Origin: Candidatus Latescibacterota bacterium
GTDB taxonomy: Bacteria; JAAXHH01; JACQVL01
Length of the DNA: 23,468 bases
Assembly: GCA_016209865.1 (NCBI GenBank)
Contig: JACQVL010000209.1
Location: 1 to 23,468 of the forward strand
Reading direction: 5' to 3'
The translations under genes were made by a program, and so were the position numbers. The notes beneath the pieces were generated by a model, which had not been told where the DNA came from, did not search any database, and was given only the letters and a program-made list of their open reading frames with translations. Every line of letters starts with the position of its first letter. Position 1 is the first letter of the stretch. Below, one piece after another: positions 1 through 7,314 of this stretch.

Positions 1-1
1 G

Positions 2-67
2 GATGCAGCGTGCCATCGCATTGCAGAATCCGTCGAATACCTGCGACGAATCGGGTGCGGGGTGTGA
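2..67 (+). CDS. Possible C-terminal end of a truncated upstream gene
   Basis: Frame 2 reads through from the window edge for 21 codons (ending ...YLRRIGCGV) to a TGA at 65-67. The composition looks coding (Ala, Arg and Glu rich) and the frame stops just before the AT-rich repeat at 71. The piece is too short to assign a family, and the other two forward frames also stay open across it, so reading it as a real C-terminus is an inference. Confidence 0.3.
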   Translation, partial: DAACHRIAESVEYLRRIGCGV

Positions 68-70
68 AAC

Positions 71-95
71 GATTTTGGATTTTAGATTTTGGATT
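71..95. repeat. AT-rich heptad repeat (GATTTTG/GATTTTA)
   Basis: Three and a half units of 7 nt: GATTTTG, GATTTTA, GATTTTG, then GATT. The run is very AT-rich inside a high-GC window and lies in the spacer before the hydrolase gene. It is one of several different 7-nt-period repeats found in spacers of this window. The rest of the 68-137 spacer holds only a GAGG ribosome-binding site at 127-130. Confidence 0.7.
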
Positions 96-137
96 GACGC
101 CCACTTAGAGGTAAACCGCTGAAGGCGAGGTCACTTT

Positions 138-1904
138 ATGGCACGGCGCAAAACGCTCAAACTCTCCGAACCCACCTACGACATCACCGTCGAGAAGAAC
201 GTCATCGTCCCGATGCGGGACGGCACGCGGCTGGTCGCCGATGTCTACCGTCCCAAAGCGCGGGGCGCGTTTCCCGTCCTGATCGAACGCACCCCGTACA
301 ACAAGGACGTCTGCCCGGAGATCCAGCTCAAATCCCCCGAATACTACGGCTCGCGCGGGTATGTCACGATCATCCAGGACACCCGCGGCCGGTTCGCCTC
401 CGGCGGAGAGTTCTACCCGTTCGAGGATGACGGCTGGGGGCCGAACCGGGACGGGTACGACACGATCGAGTGGGCCGCCGCCCAGCCGTGGTCGAACGGC
501 AAAGTCGGGACGATCGGCGGCTCCTACTCCGGCGCGACGCAGTACCGGCTCGCCCCGACCCGCCCGCCCCACCTGACCGCCATGTTCGTCCGGGAATCGT
601 CCTCCGACTACAACAACGAGTGGGTCTATCGAAACGGGGCGTTCGAGCTGGGGTTCATGCTCTCCTGGGCGACCGGGGTCGTGCTGAACAACATCGAGCA
701 TCTCGTCCCGCCTGACGCGGTGGCGCGCGAACGCGGCATCCTGCAGAAGGCCAGAGAGGCGGATCTGGAGAGTTGGTTCAAACACCTGCCCCTGAACCCG
801 TACCCTGTCCTTGCCCGACTGGGCGTCTGGTACAACGACATGCTCGACCACCCGGACGACGGGCCGTACTGGTGGCGGTGGAACATTGCCCACCAGCATC
901 GGGAGATTGACATCCCTGTTTACCATCTGGGCGGCTGGTACGACATCTTTCAACGGGGTACACTCGAGAATTTCAAGGGCGTCGCGGCGTATGGGCGCTC
1001 CGACCGGGCGCGCCAGTTCCAGAAGCTGATCGTCGGCCCGTGGGTGCACGGCCCACTCCAGACTGCCGTCTCCAAAGCCGGAGACGTCGATTTCGGCCCA
1101 GACGCAATTGTCGATCTCAACCCCCTTCGGCTCCGCTGGTTCGATTACTGGCTGAAAGGCATCGACAACGGCATCATGGACGAGCCGCCCGTCCGGGTGT
1201 TCGTCATGGGCGCGAACGCCTGGCGGGACGAGGACGCCTGGCCGCCGAAGAACGTCCGGTACACCCCGTACTACCTGCACAGCGGACGCAGCGGCTCCAT
1301 TCGATCCCTGAACGATGGTACCCTCAGCCCGCTCACCCCGCCGGCCACAGACAGCCCTGATAGCTTCGTCTACGACCCGATGCGGCCCGTCCCCAACCGG
1401 GGGGGCGCGACGCTGGGCATCCCCGGCGGGCCGTTCGACCAGCGGCCGGCGGATGAGTTGAGCCTCACGTACACCACCCCCCCGCTGATGGAAGACCTGA
1501 CCGTGATCGGGCCGGTCACGTGCATCCTGTACGCGATGTCGAGCGCGCCGGACACCGACTGGGTCGTCAAGCTCTGCGACGTCGCGCCTAACGGGTTCTC
1601 GATGCTCCTGACCGACGGCATCCTCCGGGCGCGCTACCGGGAGTCCCGCGAACGCCAGACGCTGATGACCTCCAACCGGGTCTACCGGTTCGAGGTGGAT
1701 GTCTGGGCCACCGCCCACGTGTTCAAGAAGGGACACCGGGTTCGGGTGGTCGTGACGAGCAGTAATTTCCCCCGGTTCGACCGCAACCTGAACACGGGCG
1801 GCCCGTTCGGCAAGGAAGTCGTCGGCACGACGGCGGTGAATACGGTCTTTCACGATAGCGTGCGGGCATCGTATGTCGTGTTGCCGGTGGTCGGTGAAGA
1901 ATAG
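138..1904 (+). CDS. CocE/NonD family alpha/beta-hydrolase (peptidase S15-like)
   Basis: The 588-residue protein matches the CocE/NonD and X-Pro dipeptidyl-peptidase S15 family: an alpha/beta-hydrolase core and a C-terminal jelly-roll domain (about residues 340-585). The triad can be read by family motifs: Ser129 in GGSYSG, Asp268 in GGWYDIF and His303 in GPWVHG, in the same order as cocaine esterase. The N-terminal signature VPMRDGTRLVADVYRP (24-39) is typical. Known members cleave esters or amides, including alpha-amino-acid esters and acyl groups; the substrate here cannot be told. No signal peptide is visible, so it is probably cytoplasmic. The start is supported by GAGG 7 nt upstream. The stop codon TAG abuts and partly overlaps a TGACNAG heptad repeat, and the last codons resemble a TCGGTGG repeat. 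No TTA codons were seen in it, unlike most later genes. Confidence 0.9.
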   Translation: MARRKTLKLSEPTYDITVEKNVIVPMRDGTRLVADVYRPKARGAFPVLIERTPYNKDVCPEIQLKSPEYYGSRGYVTIIQDTRGRFASGGEFYPFEDDGWGPNRDGYDTIEWAAAQPWSNGKVGTIGGSYSGATQYRLAPTRPPHLTAMFVRESSSDYNNEWVYRNGAFELGFMLSWATGVVLNNIEHLVPPDAVARERGILQKAREADLESWFKHLPLNPYPVLARLGVWYNDMLDHPDDGPYWWRWNIAHQHREIDIPVYHLGGWYDIFQRGTLENFKGVAAYGRSDRARQFQKLIVGPWVHGPLQTAVSKAGDVDFGPDAIVDLNPLRLRWFDYWLKGIDNGIMDEPPVRVFVMGANAWRDEDAWPPKNVRYTPYYLHSGRSGSIRSLNDGTLSPLTPPATDSPDSFVYDPMRPVPNRGGATLGIPGGPFDQRPADELSLTYTTPPLMEDLTVIGPVTCILYAMSSAPDTDWVVKLCDVAPNGFSMLLTDGILRARYRESRERQTLMTSNRVYRFEVDVWATAHVFKKGHRVRVVVTSSNFPRFDRNLNTGGPFGKEVVGTTAVNTVFHDSVRASYVVLPVVGEE

Positions 1905-1926
1905 TGACGAGTGACAAGTGACGAGT
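1903..1926. repeat. TGACNAG heptad repeat, single arm
   Basis: Three 7-nt units (TGACGAG, TGACAAG, TGACGAG) preceded by AG and followed by T. The same 24 nt occur, reverse-complemented, at 8912-8935. The first two bases belong to the stop codon of the preceding hydrolase. Because the period is 7, the TGA of successive units falls in successive reading frames. Confidence 0.85.
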
Positions 1927-1941
1927 AAAGAATCCTCATGG

Positions 1942-1970
1942 TGTCATTCCCGCCCAAGCGGGAATCCATG
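1942..1970. repeat. ATTCCCGC hairpin repeat, copy 1
   Basis: The element reads TGTCATTCCCGC, a short CCAA loop, then GCGGGAATCCATG, giving an 8-bp inverted repeat (ATTCCCGC/GCGGGAAT) with conserved flanks. Related copies lie at 7283-7310 and 21297-21322 (opposite orientation) and 18917-18944 (same orientation). This looks like a dispersed intergenic repeat and not a specific terminator, since no T-run follows. Confidence 0.8.
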
Positions 1971-1976
1971 CTTTTA

Positions 1977-2003
1977 ACCGACCACCGACCACCGATCACC
2001 GAC
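1977..2003. repeat. TCGGTGG heptad repeat (complement strand)
   Basis: On the minus strand this reads TCGGTGA, TCGGTGG, TCGGTGG and TCGGT, a 7-nt period. An oppositely oriented partial copy (GGTGGTCGGTGA, 1886-1897) lies within the last codons of the upstream hydrolase, so the two may form arms around the 1898-1976 spacer. Confidence 0.7.
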
Positions 2004-2021
2004 TGCCAGCCTGGAGCCTCC

Positions 2022-4271
2022 ATGCCCGAACGCCAGCTCCGCATGCGCCGGCCCCACTTCGACCGCCTCCCCGGCTACACCCTCCCGGAAGGCTACACCC
2101 TCCGCACGTACCGTCCCGGCGACGAGGCCGCCTGGGCCGCCATCATGAACACCGGGATCGGGTCGGGCTGGACGGCGGAACTCTGCGCCCAGAAGCTCAC
2201 CTCCCTTCCGCAGTTCCGGCCCGACGGCCTGTTCTTCGTCACGTACGACGGCCAGCCCGTCGGCTCCGCCTGCGCCTGGCCGGACGCGCCCGACCGGCTG
2301 GACATCTGCCAGCTCCACATGGTCTGCGTCGTCCCGGAACACCGGGGCAAAGGCCTCGGCCGGTCGGTCACCCTCGCCGTCCTCCACTACATGCGGGATC
2401 AGGGGTTTCAAGAGACGTACCTGTTGACGGACGACGACCGGCTCCCGGCGCTGAAAGAGTACCTCGACCTGGAGTACGAGCCGGTCTACCTCGACGACAG
2501 CCACCGGGCGCGATGGGCGCGGGTCATCTCCCAGCTCGGCCAGACTGAGCGGTGGTGGCGGCACGCCCGGCCAGAGCCAGTCTCGTACCAGCTCCGCCAG
2601 GCCGAGGGCAACCTGGCCTTGCTCGTCATCACCGACAGCTCCAGACGGCAGGCGTATGACCTCGCCCGCCGCACGGTCTTCTCCGCCCTGTTCCACCTGG
2701 GCATCCCCTACCGGGTGCTCGATTTGGCGACCGCTCGCGAGACGTCCCACGCGCTCAGGAGCCATTCGGCGATCCTCCTCGCCCAGTCAGGAATCGGGGA
2801 CAGCCTGTCGGACGTGTTCGCCCGCCAGATGGCAGAGGTCGTCCGGGCCGGGGTCGGGCTGATCAGCGTCGATCATCGTCTGGATCGGTATCCCGACCCG
2901 CTCCGCCGGCTTCTCCCGGTCGCCGTCTCCGATGGGGTGATGACGACCGAGGCGGCGGCTGTTCCTCCGGACGACCATTTCATCGTCCGCACGCACGACC
3001 CGGCCGTCGTCCACCGGTTCGTCCGGCCGGTCGAAGTGGCCTGCGTGGATGTCGTCGACGACGGCCTGACGCTCGTCGAGACGGGAGAGCACGCGCCCGC
3101 TCTCGTCGTCGGGACGCACGGCGCGGGCCGGGTTGCCCAGTACCTGGTCAGTCCAGCGGTTTGGACGCACGAGTCCTTTGGTCATTGCGAAGGGCTGGAC
3201 GACGTGTTCTGGAAGTCGATCGTCTGGACGGCGCGGAAGCCGTTCGTCATGAAAGCCATGCCCCCGTTCGTCGCCATCCGGGTGGATGAGGCGTCCGGCG
3301 CGGCGGATGGGTTCGCCTGGGTGAGACCGCTCGTCGCCCGCGGCTGGCGTCCCCATGTCGGGGTGCTCACTGAGGAAATCCATCAGGCGGAATGGAGGAC
3401 GATGGCGGACCTGGCCAGGACGGGAGGAGTGGAGTGGTGTCCGCAGTCCCTCACCGGCCGGCGCGGCCTCTACTTCCACCACGTCGCCCGCCGGCCGTAC
3501 AGCGACGATGAAGTCCAGGCGTGTCTGTCCCAGGCGAAGGGGAAATTCGACCAGTACGGCATCCCCCTCCCCAGAAGCCTGAACTCCCGTGACGGAGAGT
3601 TTGGCCGGAATGTCATTCCGTTGCTGGCTGAATGGGGCGTTCAGTACACGCTGAGCCTGTTCCTCCCGAACGAGCCGTTCGACGGGGATCATGTCGACTG
3701 GGAACCGGGGCCGTATGGCCAGGCCGGTTTCATCCTCGACGACCTGTTCGGGTTTCCCGGTCTGTTTGCGGCAGTGGCGTTGCACCTCCCCAGCCGGGAA
3801 CGGGAGTACATCGACCCGGCGCGGACGCGGTACACCGTCGGCCCGGGGTTTGTCGACGCGGTCGACTGCTTCCATGAGCGGACGGTCGCGCATGGGTTTC
3901 CGGCTAACTTGATCGAAGACACGGCCCGGGCGGCGGCACGCGCGGTCCGGCTCGGTCTGGACAGCCGGTTCTACGGTCTGATCGTCACCCGGGAGCCGAT
4001 GATCAACGCGCTTTCCCCGGATGAATGGGAGCGGTTCCTGGACCGCGTCGATGAGCTCACGGCCGGGTACGGGACGATCCGGGCGTCGCTGGATGTCATC
4101 GCGGAGTACGGCCGGAGCCACGCGAAGACGCATCTTGCCCGCGCGGAGTACGACCGGGAGACGGGGCGATTCCATCTGACGCTCTCCGGGCGCGCGACGG
4201 TTCCGCTCTTCATCCAGGTGTTCGATGAGGCCTGTCAGGAGCGGGTGGAGAGAGTGATGAGTGAAGAGTGA
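2022..4271 (+). CDS. Three-module protein: GNAT acetyltransferase, amidotransferase-like and polysaccharide deacetylase-like domains
   Basis: Residues about 20-170 form a GNAT N-acetyltransferase; the acetyl-CoA motif V-x-P-x-x-R-G-x-G-x-G is at 104-113 (VPEHRGKGLG). Residues about 196-405 look like a class I glutamine-amidotransferase or ThuA-like Rossmann domain (LALLVITDSS, then AILLAQSG and GVGLISVDHRL), with no evident Cys nucleophile. Residues about 415-700 resemble a NodB-type polysaccharide deacetylase barrel, starting FVAIRVDE with a later RSLNSRDGEF segment; the canonical HxxxH pair is not obvious. The ATG at 2022 is preferred over 1938, because 1938 lies at the edge of dispersed repeats while 2022 has GGAG 5 nt upstream. 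No signal peptide is visible. Its last codons are a run of AGAGTGA-type heptads. GNAT is secure; the other two assignments are fold-level. Confidence 0.75.
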   Translation: MPERQLRMRRPHFDRLPGYTLPEGYTLRTYRPGDEAAWAAIMNTGIGSGWTAELCAQKLTSLPQFRPDGLFFVTYDGQPVGSACAWPDAPDRLDICQLHMVCVVPEHRGKGLGRSVTLAVLHYMRDQGFQETYLLTDDDRLPALKEYLDLEYEPVYLDDSHRARWARVISQLGQTERWWRHARPEPVSYQLRQAEGNLALLVITDSSRRQAYDLARRTVFSALFHLGIPYRVLDLATARETSHALRSHSAILLAQSGIGDSLSDVFARQMAEVVRAGVGLISVDHRLDRYPDPLRRLLPVAVSDGVMTTEAAAVPPDDHFIVRTHDPAVVHRFVRPVEVACVDVVDDGLTLVETGEHAPALVVGTHGAGRVAQYLVSPAVWTHESFGHCEGLDDVFWKSIVWTARKPFVMKAMPPFVAIRVDEASGAADGFAWVRPLVARGWRPHVGVLTEEIHQAEWRTMADLARTGGVEWCPQSLTGRRGLYFHHVARRPYSDDEVQACLSQAKGKFDQYGIPLPRSLNSRDGEFGRNVIPLLAEWGVQYTLSLFLPNEPFDGDHVDWEPGPYGQAGFILDDLFGFPGLFAAVALHLPSREREYIDPARTRYTVGPGFVDAVDCFHERTVAHGFPANLIEDTARAAARAVRLGLDSRFYGLIVTREPMINALSPDEWERFLDRVDELTAGYGTIRASLDVIAEYGRSHAKTHLARAEYDRETGRFHLTLSGRATVPLFIQVFDEACQERVERVMSEE
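4251..4271. repeat. AGAGTGA heptads forming the 3' end of a CDS
   Basis: Three consecutive 7-nt units (AGAGTGA, TGAGTGA, AGAGTGA) encode the last six residues and the stop codon of the three-module protein. A shorter copy (CAGTGA plus AGAGTGA) lies at 5815-5827, after the first aminotransferase gene. This suggests the native C-terminus was replaced or extended by repeat sequence. Confidence 0.6.
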
Positions 4272-4280
4272 AAAAAGAAG

Positions 4281-4310
4281 GCAGAGGGCAGGGGAGCAGA
4301 GGGGCAGAGG
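4281..4310. repeat. Purine-rich GCAGAGG repeat
   Basis: Imperfect tandem units GCAGAGG, GCAGGGG, AGCAGAGG and GGCAGAGG (7, 7, 8 and 8 nt) form a G-rich purine strand. It is in the 4272-4460 spacer and adjoins an A-rich run. I see no coding function; the G-runs could in principle support non-B DNA. Confidence 0.6.
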
Positions 4311-4422
4311 AGAAAAGGTCTATTCAAGGTTTTGTTCGGAAAGTTGTACAATAGGTTGTCTCCATCACATTCTTCATCTATCGCCAGAAATGACACCGTG
4401 CAGCATGTGAACGATTGCCTTT

Positions 4423-4440
4423 CTTGTCACTCGTCACTGA
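4423..4440. repeat. TGACNAG heptad repeat, short copy (complement strand)
   Basis: On the minus strand it reads TCAG followed by TGACGAG and TGACAAG, the same family as 1903-1926, 8846-8935 and 23227-23332. It sits immediately upstream of the Shine-Dalgarno sequence of the first aminotransferase gene. Confidence 0.7.
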
Positions 4441-4446
4441 TTGAAC

Positions 4447-4454
4447 AAGGAGGT
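4447..4454 (+). promoter_or_regulatory. Strong ribosome-binding site deciding the start at 4461
   Basis: AAGGAGGT lies 6 nt before the ATG at 4461. It fixes the start of the first Tat aminotransferase and rules out a longer in-frame reading (from 4332) that would begin inside spacer and repeat sequence. Confidence 0.8.
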
Positions 4455-4460
4455 CTCACC

Positions 4461-5807
4461 ATGTCCCCAGTCGAACAGATGATCGAGAGTATCCCGGAGA
4501 GCGCATGGCAGGTCTCACGCCGGTCGTTCATGAAGCGCCTCGTCGGAGGAGTGGCTGCGGCCAGCCTCCTCTCCGGCAGCCGACTCGCGTCCGCTGCCAC
4601 GTTGGCCCCCTTAGCGGAGACCGCAAAGGCCCTGGATGGAAAGGAGATGGGGGATGAACGGTTCTGGGGGCTGGTGAAAGACCAGTTCATCCTGAAAGAG
4701 GGACTGGCCCTGATGAACGCGGCGAACCTCTGTCCATCGCCGTACCCGGTGATGGAGACGGTGTTCAATTTGACACGGGACATCGATCGGGACGCCTCCT
4801 TCCCCAACCGGGCAAAGTTTAGCGAGATGCAGGAGACGACACGGAAGAAGTTAGAGGAGTTGCTCGGCGCGGCGCCGGACACGATCGCCCTCGTCCGGAA
4901 CACGAGCGAAGCGAACAACGTCGTCAGCAGCGGCATCGTCCTCAAGCCCGGCGATGAAGTGGTCTTGTCCGACCTGAACCACCCGTCGAACGGGGTGGCG
5001 TGGGAGGTCAAGGCCAGGCGGTACGGGTTCACGATCAAGAAGGTGCACATCGACGTGCCCCCGAAGAGCCCGGACGACATCATCAAAGCGTTCCGGTCTG
5101 CGCTGACGCCCGCCACCCGGGTTCTCGCCTTCACTCATGTCGCCAGCACCAGCTCCGGCGTGCTGATGCCCGCGAAGGAACTCTGCATGATCGCCCGCGA
5201 GCGCGGAATCTGGGCACACGTCGACGGGGCACAGAGCTTCGGGGCGCTCAACGTGAACCTCACGGACATGGGCTGCGACTCCTACTCCGGGAGCGCGCAC
5301 AAATGGTTCATGGGACCGAAGGAAGTCGGCATCCTGTACGTCCGGAAGGAGCGGGTCGACGCGCTGTGGCCGAGCATCATCAGCGTGCCCTGGCGGGATC
5401 AGATCGTCGGCGCGCGGAAATTCGAGGCGCTCGGTCAGCGGGACGACAGCGCGATCGCGGCGGTTGGCCGGACGGTGGACTTCCACAACATGATCGGGAA
5501 AGCGCGGGTCGAAGCGCGGATGCGAGCGATCGCGACCGCTATCAAGGAGGGGATCACGAAGATTCCAGGCGTGCAACTGTACGCCTCGATGGCCCCGGAG
5601 TTGTCCGCCGGCGTCATCATCTTCAAACCCGGCACGGCGGACCCGCGCAAGGCGTTCACCAAGCTGTACGAGAAATTCCAGATCGCGGGCGCGTCATCGG
5701 GCGGGGAAACCCCCGGCGTCCGGCTGTCGCCCCACATCTACAACACGATGGCAGAAGTCGACCGGGTGCTTGCGGCCGTCTCGGACATCATGAAGAACGG
5801 AGCGTGA
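4461..5807 (+). CDS. Tat-exported class V aminotransferase-fold PLP protein (isopenicillin N epimerase-like), copy 1
   Basis: The 448-residue protein begins with a twin-arginine signal (SRRSFMKR at 19-26, hydrophobic stretch to about residue 47), so it should be exported folded with PLP bound. The class V aminotransferase fold follows: LVRNTSEANN (144-153) in the phosphate-binding region, HVDGAQ (253-258) with Asp255 for the pyridine nitrogen, and the predicted Schiff-base Lys281 in SGSAHKW. The family includes isopenicillin N epimerase, cysteine desulfurases and related lyases; the exact reaction is not predictable. It is followed after 34 nt by a paralogue with the same layout, suggesting a cotranscribed pair or heterodimer. 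A TACAAT at 4347-4352 might be a -10 element but has no convincing -35. Confidence 0.88.
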   Translation: MSPVEQMIESIPESAWQVSRRSFMKRLVGGVAAASLLSGSRLASAATLAPLAETAKALDGKEMGDERFWGLVKDQFILKEGLALMNAANLCPSPYPVMETVFNLTRDIDRDASFPNRAKFSEMQETTRKKLEELLGAAPDTIALVRNTSEANNVVSSGIVLKPGDEVVLSDLNHPSNGVAWEVKARRYGFTIKKVHIDVPPKSPDDIIKAFRSALTPATRVLAFTHVASTSSGVLMPAKELCMIARERGIWAHVDGAQSFGALNVNLTDMGCDSYSGSAHKWFMGPKEVGILYVRKERVDALWPSIISVPWRDQIVGARKFEALGQRDDSAIAAVGRTVDFHNMIGKARVEARMRAIATAIKEGITKIPGVQLYASMAPELSAGVIIFKPGTADPRKAFTKLYEKFQIAGASSGGETPGVRLSPHIYNTMAEVDRVLAAVSDIMKNGA

Positions 5808-5841
5808 AGAAGAGCAGTGAAGAGTGAAGGGAGTGCACAGC

Positions 5842-7236
5842 ATGGAATCGAAAGAAAAACCGGTGTCTGAGCAAACCACGACCCCACCCGCGATGGAAAG
5901 GCGGCGGTTCTTACAGACGATGGGGAGCGCCGTCGGTCTGGCCGCTGCGGCCACGCTGGCCGGGCCAGACGACGTCCTCCGCACGGTCGAAGCCGCCGCC
6001 CAGAGCCTCAGCGGTCTCAGTCCCAAGCAAGCGGCGCGCGAAGAGTCGTTCTGGCTGGGCATCCAGCAGGCGTTTACGATGAGCCGCAGCCTCATCAACC
6101 TGGACAACGCGTGGACCTGCCCCTCGCCGCGGCTCGTCACCGAGGCGGTCGTGCGGTACACCTGGCTGCAGGAGGAAGAACCGGCCCAGCAATGGATCCA
6201 GAAGCTGAGACCACGCCAGGAATCCGTCCGGATCGGCTTGGCCCGGCTGTTCGGCTGCGATCCGGAGGAGATCGCCCTCGTCCGCAACGCCACCGAAGCC
6301 CTCCAGATCGTCCTCTTCGGGATTCCGCTCAAGTCGGGCGATGAAGTCCTGACGACCAGCCTGGATTATGGGTCGATGGTGAGCACCCTGAACTATCGCC
6401 AGCAGCGCGATGGGATCGTCCTGAAACGGATCGACATGCCGACGCCCCCCAAGGCGATGGAGGAGCTGGCCGGGGCGTTCGAGCGCGCCATCACCCCCAA
6501 GACGCGCCTGATCTTAGTGTCGCACATCGCGTACCTGAACGGACAGGTGTTTCCGATCAAGAACATCTGCGACCTGGCTCACCAGCGGGGCATCGAAGTC
6601 GTGGTCGACGGCGCCCATTCGTTCGCCCATCTGGATTTCACCCGGCAGGACCTCGACTGCGACTATTTCGGGACGAGCCTCCACAAGTGGCTGCTCGCCC
6701 CGAAAGGTACGGGCTTGCTCTACGTCCGGAAGGACAAGATCGAAACCATCCCTCCCCTGATGTCTGCGCCGTCGGGCCGGAGGAAGGCCAACATCCGGAA
6801 ATTCGAGCAGGTCGGCACCCATCCAGCGGCCCCGATCTTAGCCATCGCGGAGGCGCTCTCCTTCCACACCGTCATCGGGTCGAAGCGGAAGGAAGAGCGT
6901 TTGCGGTACCTGAAGGATTACTGGGCGGAACGCCTGAGGAAGGTGCCCAACGTCCGGCTGTACACCTCCTTACAGCCGGAGATGAGCTGCGGGATCGCCA
7001 CCGTCGGGGTCGAGGGCGTCCATCCGGTCGCGTTCCGCGACTACCTCTGGGAGCGGCACCGGGTTCAGACCGCCCGGATCGTCAGCGCGGGGATTCAGGG
7101 ACTGCGGGTCTCCCCGAACCTGTACACGACGTTGAACGAACTCGACTACTTCTGCGAGGTCGTCGAAGACGTCGCGAAGAAAGGGCTGCCTGAGCCGCAC
7201 AAGAGCTTCAAGCCCGACGACACGACGACGGGCTGA
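5842..7236 (+). CDS. Tat-exported class V aminotransferase-fold PLP protein (isopenicillin N epimerase-like), copy 2
   Basis: This 464-residue paralogue of the preceding gene has an N-terminal extension, a twin-arginine motif (ERRRFLQTM, 19-27) and a hydrophobic h-region (about 28-41). Shared fold markers: LVRNATEALQ (146-155), DGAH (256-259; His replaces the Gln of copy 1) and predicted PLP lysine Lys282 in TSLHKW. The ATG at 5842 is chosen over the GTG at 5824 because GGGAG lies 8 nt upstream. The ...GIQGLRVSPNLYTT segment near the C-terminus parallels ...GVRLSPHIYNT in copy 1, which supports duplication followed by clear divergence. Contains two of the rare TTA codons not followed by G (both TTA CAG). 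The gene ends facing the minus-strand cluster. Confidence 0.88.
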   Translation: MESKEKPVSEQTTTPPAMERRRFLQTMGSAVGLAAAATLAGPDDVLRTVEAAAQSLSGLSPKQAAREESFWLGIQQAFTMSRSLINLDNAWTCPSPRLVTEAVVRYTWLQEEEPAQQWIQKLRPRQESVRIGLARLFGCDPEEIALVRNATEALQIVLFGIPLKSGDEVLTTSLDYGSMVSTLNYRQQRDGIVLKRIDMPTPPKAMEELAGAFERAITPKTRLILVSHIAYLNGQVFPIKNICDLAHQRGIEVVVDGAHSFAHLDFTRQDLDCDYFGTSLHKWLLAPKGTGLLYVRKDKIETIPPLMSAPSGRRKANIRKFEQVGTHPAAPILAIAEALSFHTVIGSKRKEERLRYLKDYWAERLRKVPNVRLYTSLQPEMSCGIATVGVEGVHPVAFRDYLWERHRVQTARIVSAGIQGLRVSPNLYTTLNELDYFCEVVEDVAKKGLPEPHKSFKPDDTTTG

Positions 7237-7253
7237 GAAGAGGTTAATTCTAC

Positions 7254-7310
7254 CGCAAAGGTCGCAAAGAACGCAAAGAACAATGGATTCTCGCTTTCTC
7301 GGGAATGACA
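7254..7310. repeat. CGCAAAG tandem repeat followed by ATTCCCGC hairpin repeat, copy 2
   Basis: Positions 7254-7280 hold three 9-nt units beginning CGCAAAG. They run into a reverse-oriented ATTCCCGC element (7283-7310), whose arms here have diverged to ATTCTCG/CGGGAAT with a 6-nt loop. The element sits in the 78-nt gap between convergent genes, where the hairpin could serve as a bidirectional terminator, although no U-tract is present. Confidence 0.65.
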
Positions 7311-7314
7311 ACCA

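Noticed and set aside
105-1853. 582-codon open frame antisense to the CocE-type hydrolase gene
   Set aside because: It mirrors a well-supported gene; the product is Val/Arg/Pro/Asp-rich with no recognisable domain, as expected for the complement of GC-rich codons.
1938-2021. Longer N-terminus for the GNAT fusion protein
   Set aside because: These 28 codons lie entirely in the ATTCCCGC and TCGGTGG repeats and the spacer; the ATG at 2022 has its own GGAG site.
4323-4352. Promoter upstream of the first aminotransferase (TACAAT at 4347-4352)
   Set aside because: The hexamer 17 nt upstream (TTCAAG) is a poor -35 and TTGTTC is only 9 nt away, so the site is too weak to annotate.
4332-4460. In-frame upstream extension of the first aminotransferase, which would include a CxxCH-like motif (CLSCH)
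   Set aside because: The motif is produced by the TGACNAG repeat read on this strand, the extension starts at TTG without a ribosome-binding site, and a perfect AAGGAGGT with a Tat signal follows at 4447/4461.
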